5,389 nucleotides of DNA, taken from a bacterium. GTDB lineage: Bacteria; Desulfobacterota; UBA8473. Within the stretch, counting starts at the first letter, position 1; every line of letters begins with the position of its first letter. A program made the position numbers and the translations under genes. The notes under the pieces were generated by a model. The model saw only the letters and a program-made list of their open reading frames with translations. It was not told the DNA's origin and searched no databases. This document shows positions 4,774 through 5,389 of the stretch, in pieces. The stretch is from assembly GCA_009773075.1 (NCBI GenBank), contig WOUX01000142.1, positions 939-6,327 of the forward strand, in the 5' to 3' direction.

Positions 4774-5389
4774 CGCCTCTCCCTGCGAGAATAATCTTGC
4801 CTTCTGCCTCTAACTTTCTTGCAATTTTAACTATATCTTGCTGTGCCTTTTCTACTTCAGATACCCTGACCGGCCCCTTCACCTGAATCTCTTCTTTGAG
4901 TATCTGCGCTGCTCTTTGAGACATATTCTTGAATATCTTTTCCTTCAATGATTCAGAGGCTGTCTTCAGTGCCAGGGAAAGTTTTTCTGTGTTTACCTCC
5001 TTCAGCATCATCTGAATTCCCCTGTCATCCACATTAGCAATATCATCAAATACAAACATGAATTGTCTGATGGAGTCTGCAAGTATCTCGTCTTTCTCTT
5101 CAATATCCCCAAGAACTTTATGTTCGGTTGTCCTGTCACAGTGATTCAGTATCTCAGCAATCATTCTTGTGCCACCGAGTTTTTTACCCTTGCCTTTACC
5201 GATATCCAGCTGTCCCTTGAGGACCTCATTGAGCTCTTCGAGCGCGCTTTCAGGGATCCTTTCGCTTGTGGCTATCCTCATGGCTACGTCAGCCTTTAAC
5301 TTCTCAGGAAGGGAAGATAGCACCTCGGCTGCATGTCCCGGTTCAAGCAGAGAGACAATAAGTGAAATGGTCTGGGGATGCTCTGATAA
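4754..5389 (-). CDS. fliG: Flagellar motor switch protein FliG, C-terminal two-thirds (cut by window edge)
   Basis: 211 residues plus the stop are visible, and the frame is open to the last base of the window, so the true start lies outside. A GTG at 5323 is an internal valine, not a start. The visible peptide opens with the EHPQT motif (residues 3-7) of the middle domain. Then come A-A-E-V-L-S-S-L-P and the Gly-Gly loop (LGGTRMIAEIL, 71-81), then MFVFDDI (111-117), which connects to the C-terminal domain. The charged torque helix follows (DDRGIQMMLKEVNTEKL), then KIFKNMSQRAA and KGPVRVSEVEKAQQ. This is the canonical FliG_M and FliG_C layout. FliG sits on the MS ring, binds FliM, and transmits torque from the stators through the charged C-terminal helix. 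Its 3' end overlaps fliH by 20 bp, at the head of the export-gene block. Confidence 0.96.
   Translation of the reverse strand, partial: LSEHPQTISLIVSLLEPGHAAEVLSSLPEKLKADVAMRIATSERIPESALEELNEVLKGQLDIGKGKGKKLGGTRMIAEILNHCDRTTEHKVLGDIEEKDEILADSIRQFMFVFDDIANVDDRGIQMMLKEVNTEKLSLALKTASESLKEKIFKNMSQRAAQILKEEIQVKGPVRVSEVEKAQQDIVKIARKLEAEGKIILAGRGDEDIVA
4776..4783 (-). promoter_or_regulatory. Ribosome binding site of fliH
   Basis: The minus strand reads GGGAGAGG, with its GGAG core five bases before the ATG at 4773. It lies inside the last codons of fliG and supports this start over the ATG ten codons downstream. Confidence 0.65.

Noticed and set aside
1..5389. A novel defence, biosynthetic or mobile system hidden in the window
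   Set aside because: Every substantial minus-strand frame is a recognisable flagellar gene in a standard order, and no transposase, integrase, tRNA or toxin-antitoxin pair is visible.

Overview
The window is one strand of a flagellar export/hook operon. Every convincing gene lies on the minus strand, so transcription runs from base 5389 towards base 1. In that direction the order is fliG (3' part) - fliH - fliI - fliJ - ylxF/motE-like - fliK (broken) - flgD - flgE (first 41 codons). This is the order of the fla/che operon of Bacillus and of the flagellar operons of many other bacteria. The moderately AT-rich composition, the signal-peptide-bearing MotE-like protein and the degenerate 7-8 bp intergenic repeats would suit a Nitrospirota or deltaproteobacterial-type genome, but the sequence alone does not settle the taxon.

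Right half (about 1858-5389): fliG, fliH, fliI, fliJ and the motE-like gene are packed without gaps. fliG and fliH overlap by 20 bp, and the next three junctions are ATGA overlaps, which points to translational coupling. FliG is the C-ring switch/torque protein. FliH, FliI and FliJ are the stator regulator, ATPase and stalk/escort of the flagellar type III export machine. The MotE-like protein has a signal peptide, a coiled coil and an MgtE-N-like tail.

Middle (about 551-1857): the tight packing breaks. About 130 bp hold degenerate octamer direct repeats and a weak promoter-like pair. They are followed by a fliK that carries an internal tandem duplication with an original period of 459 bp (153 codons). 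The upstream copy has lost exactly 86 bp, which shifts the frame and splits fliK into an N-terminal ORF and a C-terminal ORF. The C-terminal ORF keeps a complete hook-length-control domain.

Left end (1-550): a hairpin-bearing 45 bp spacer, then a short-form flgD (hook cap) and the start of flgE (hook protein), both with strong Shine-Dalgarno sites. FlgD, FlgE and FliK together build and measure the hook that the FliH/I/J apparatus exports.

I found no unknown enzyme system, mobile element, RNA gene or CRISPR array. The points most worth following are the frameshifted, internally duplicated fliK and the heptanucleotide tract at the 5' end of the motE-like gene, which could be a slippage (phase-variation) site.
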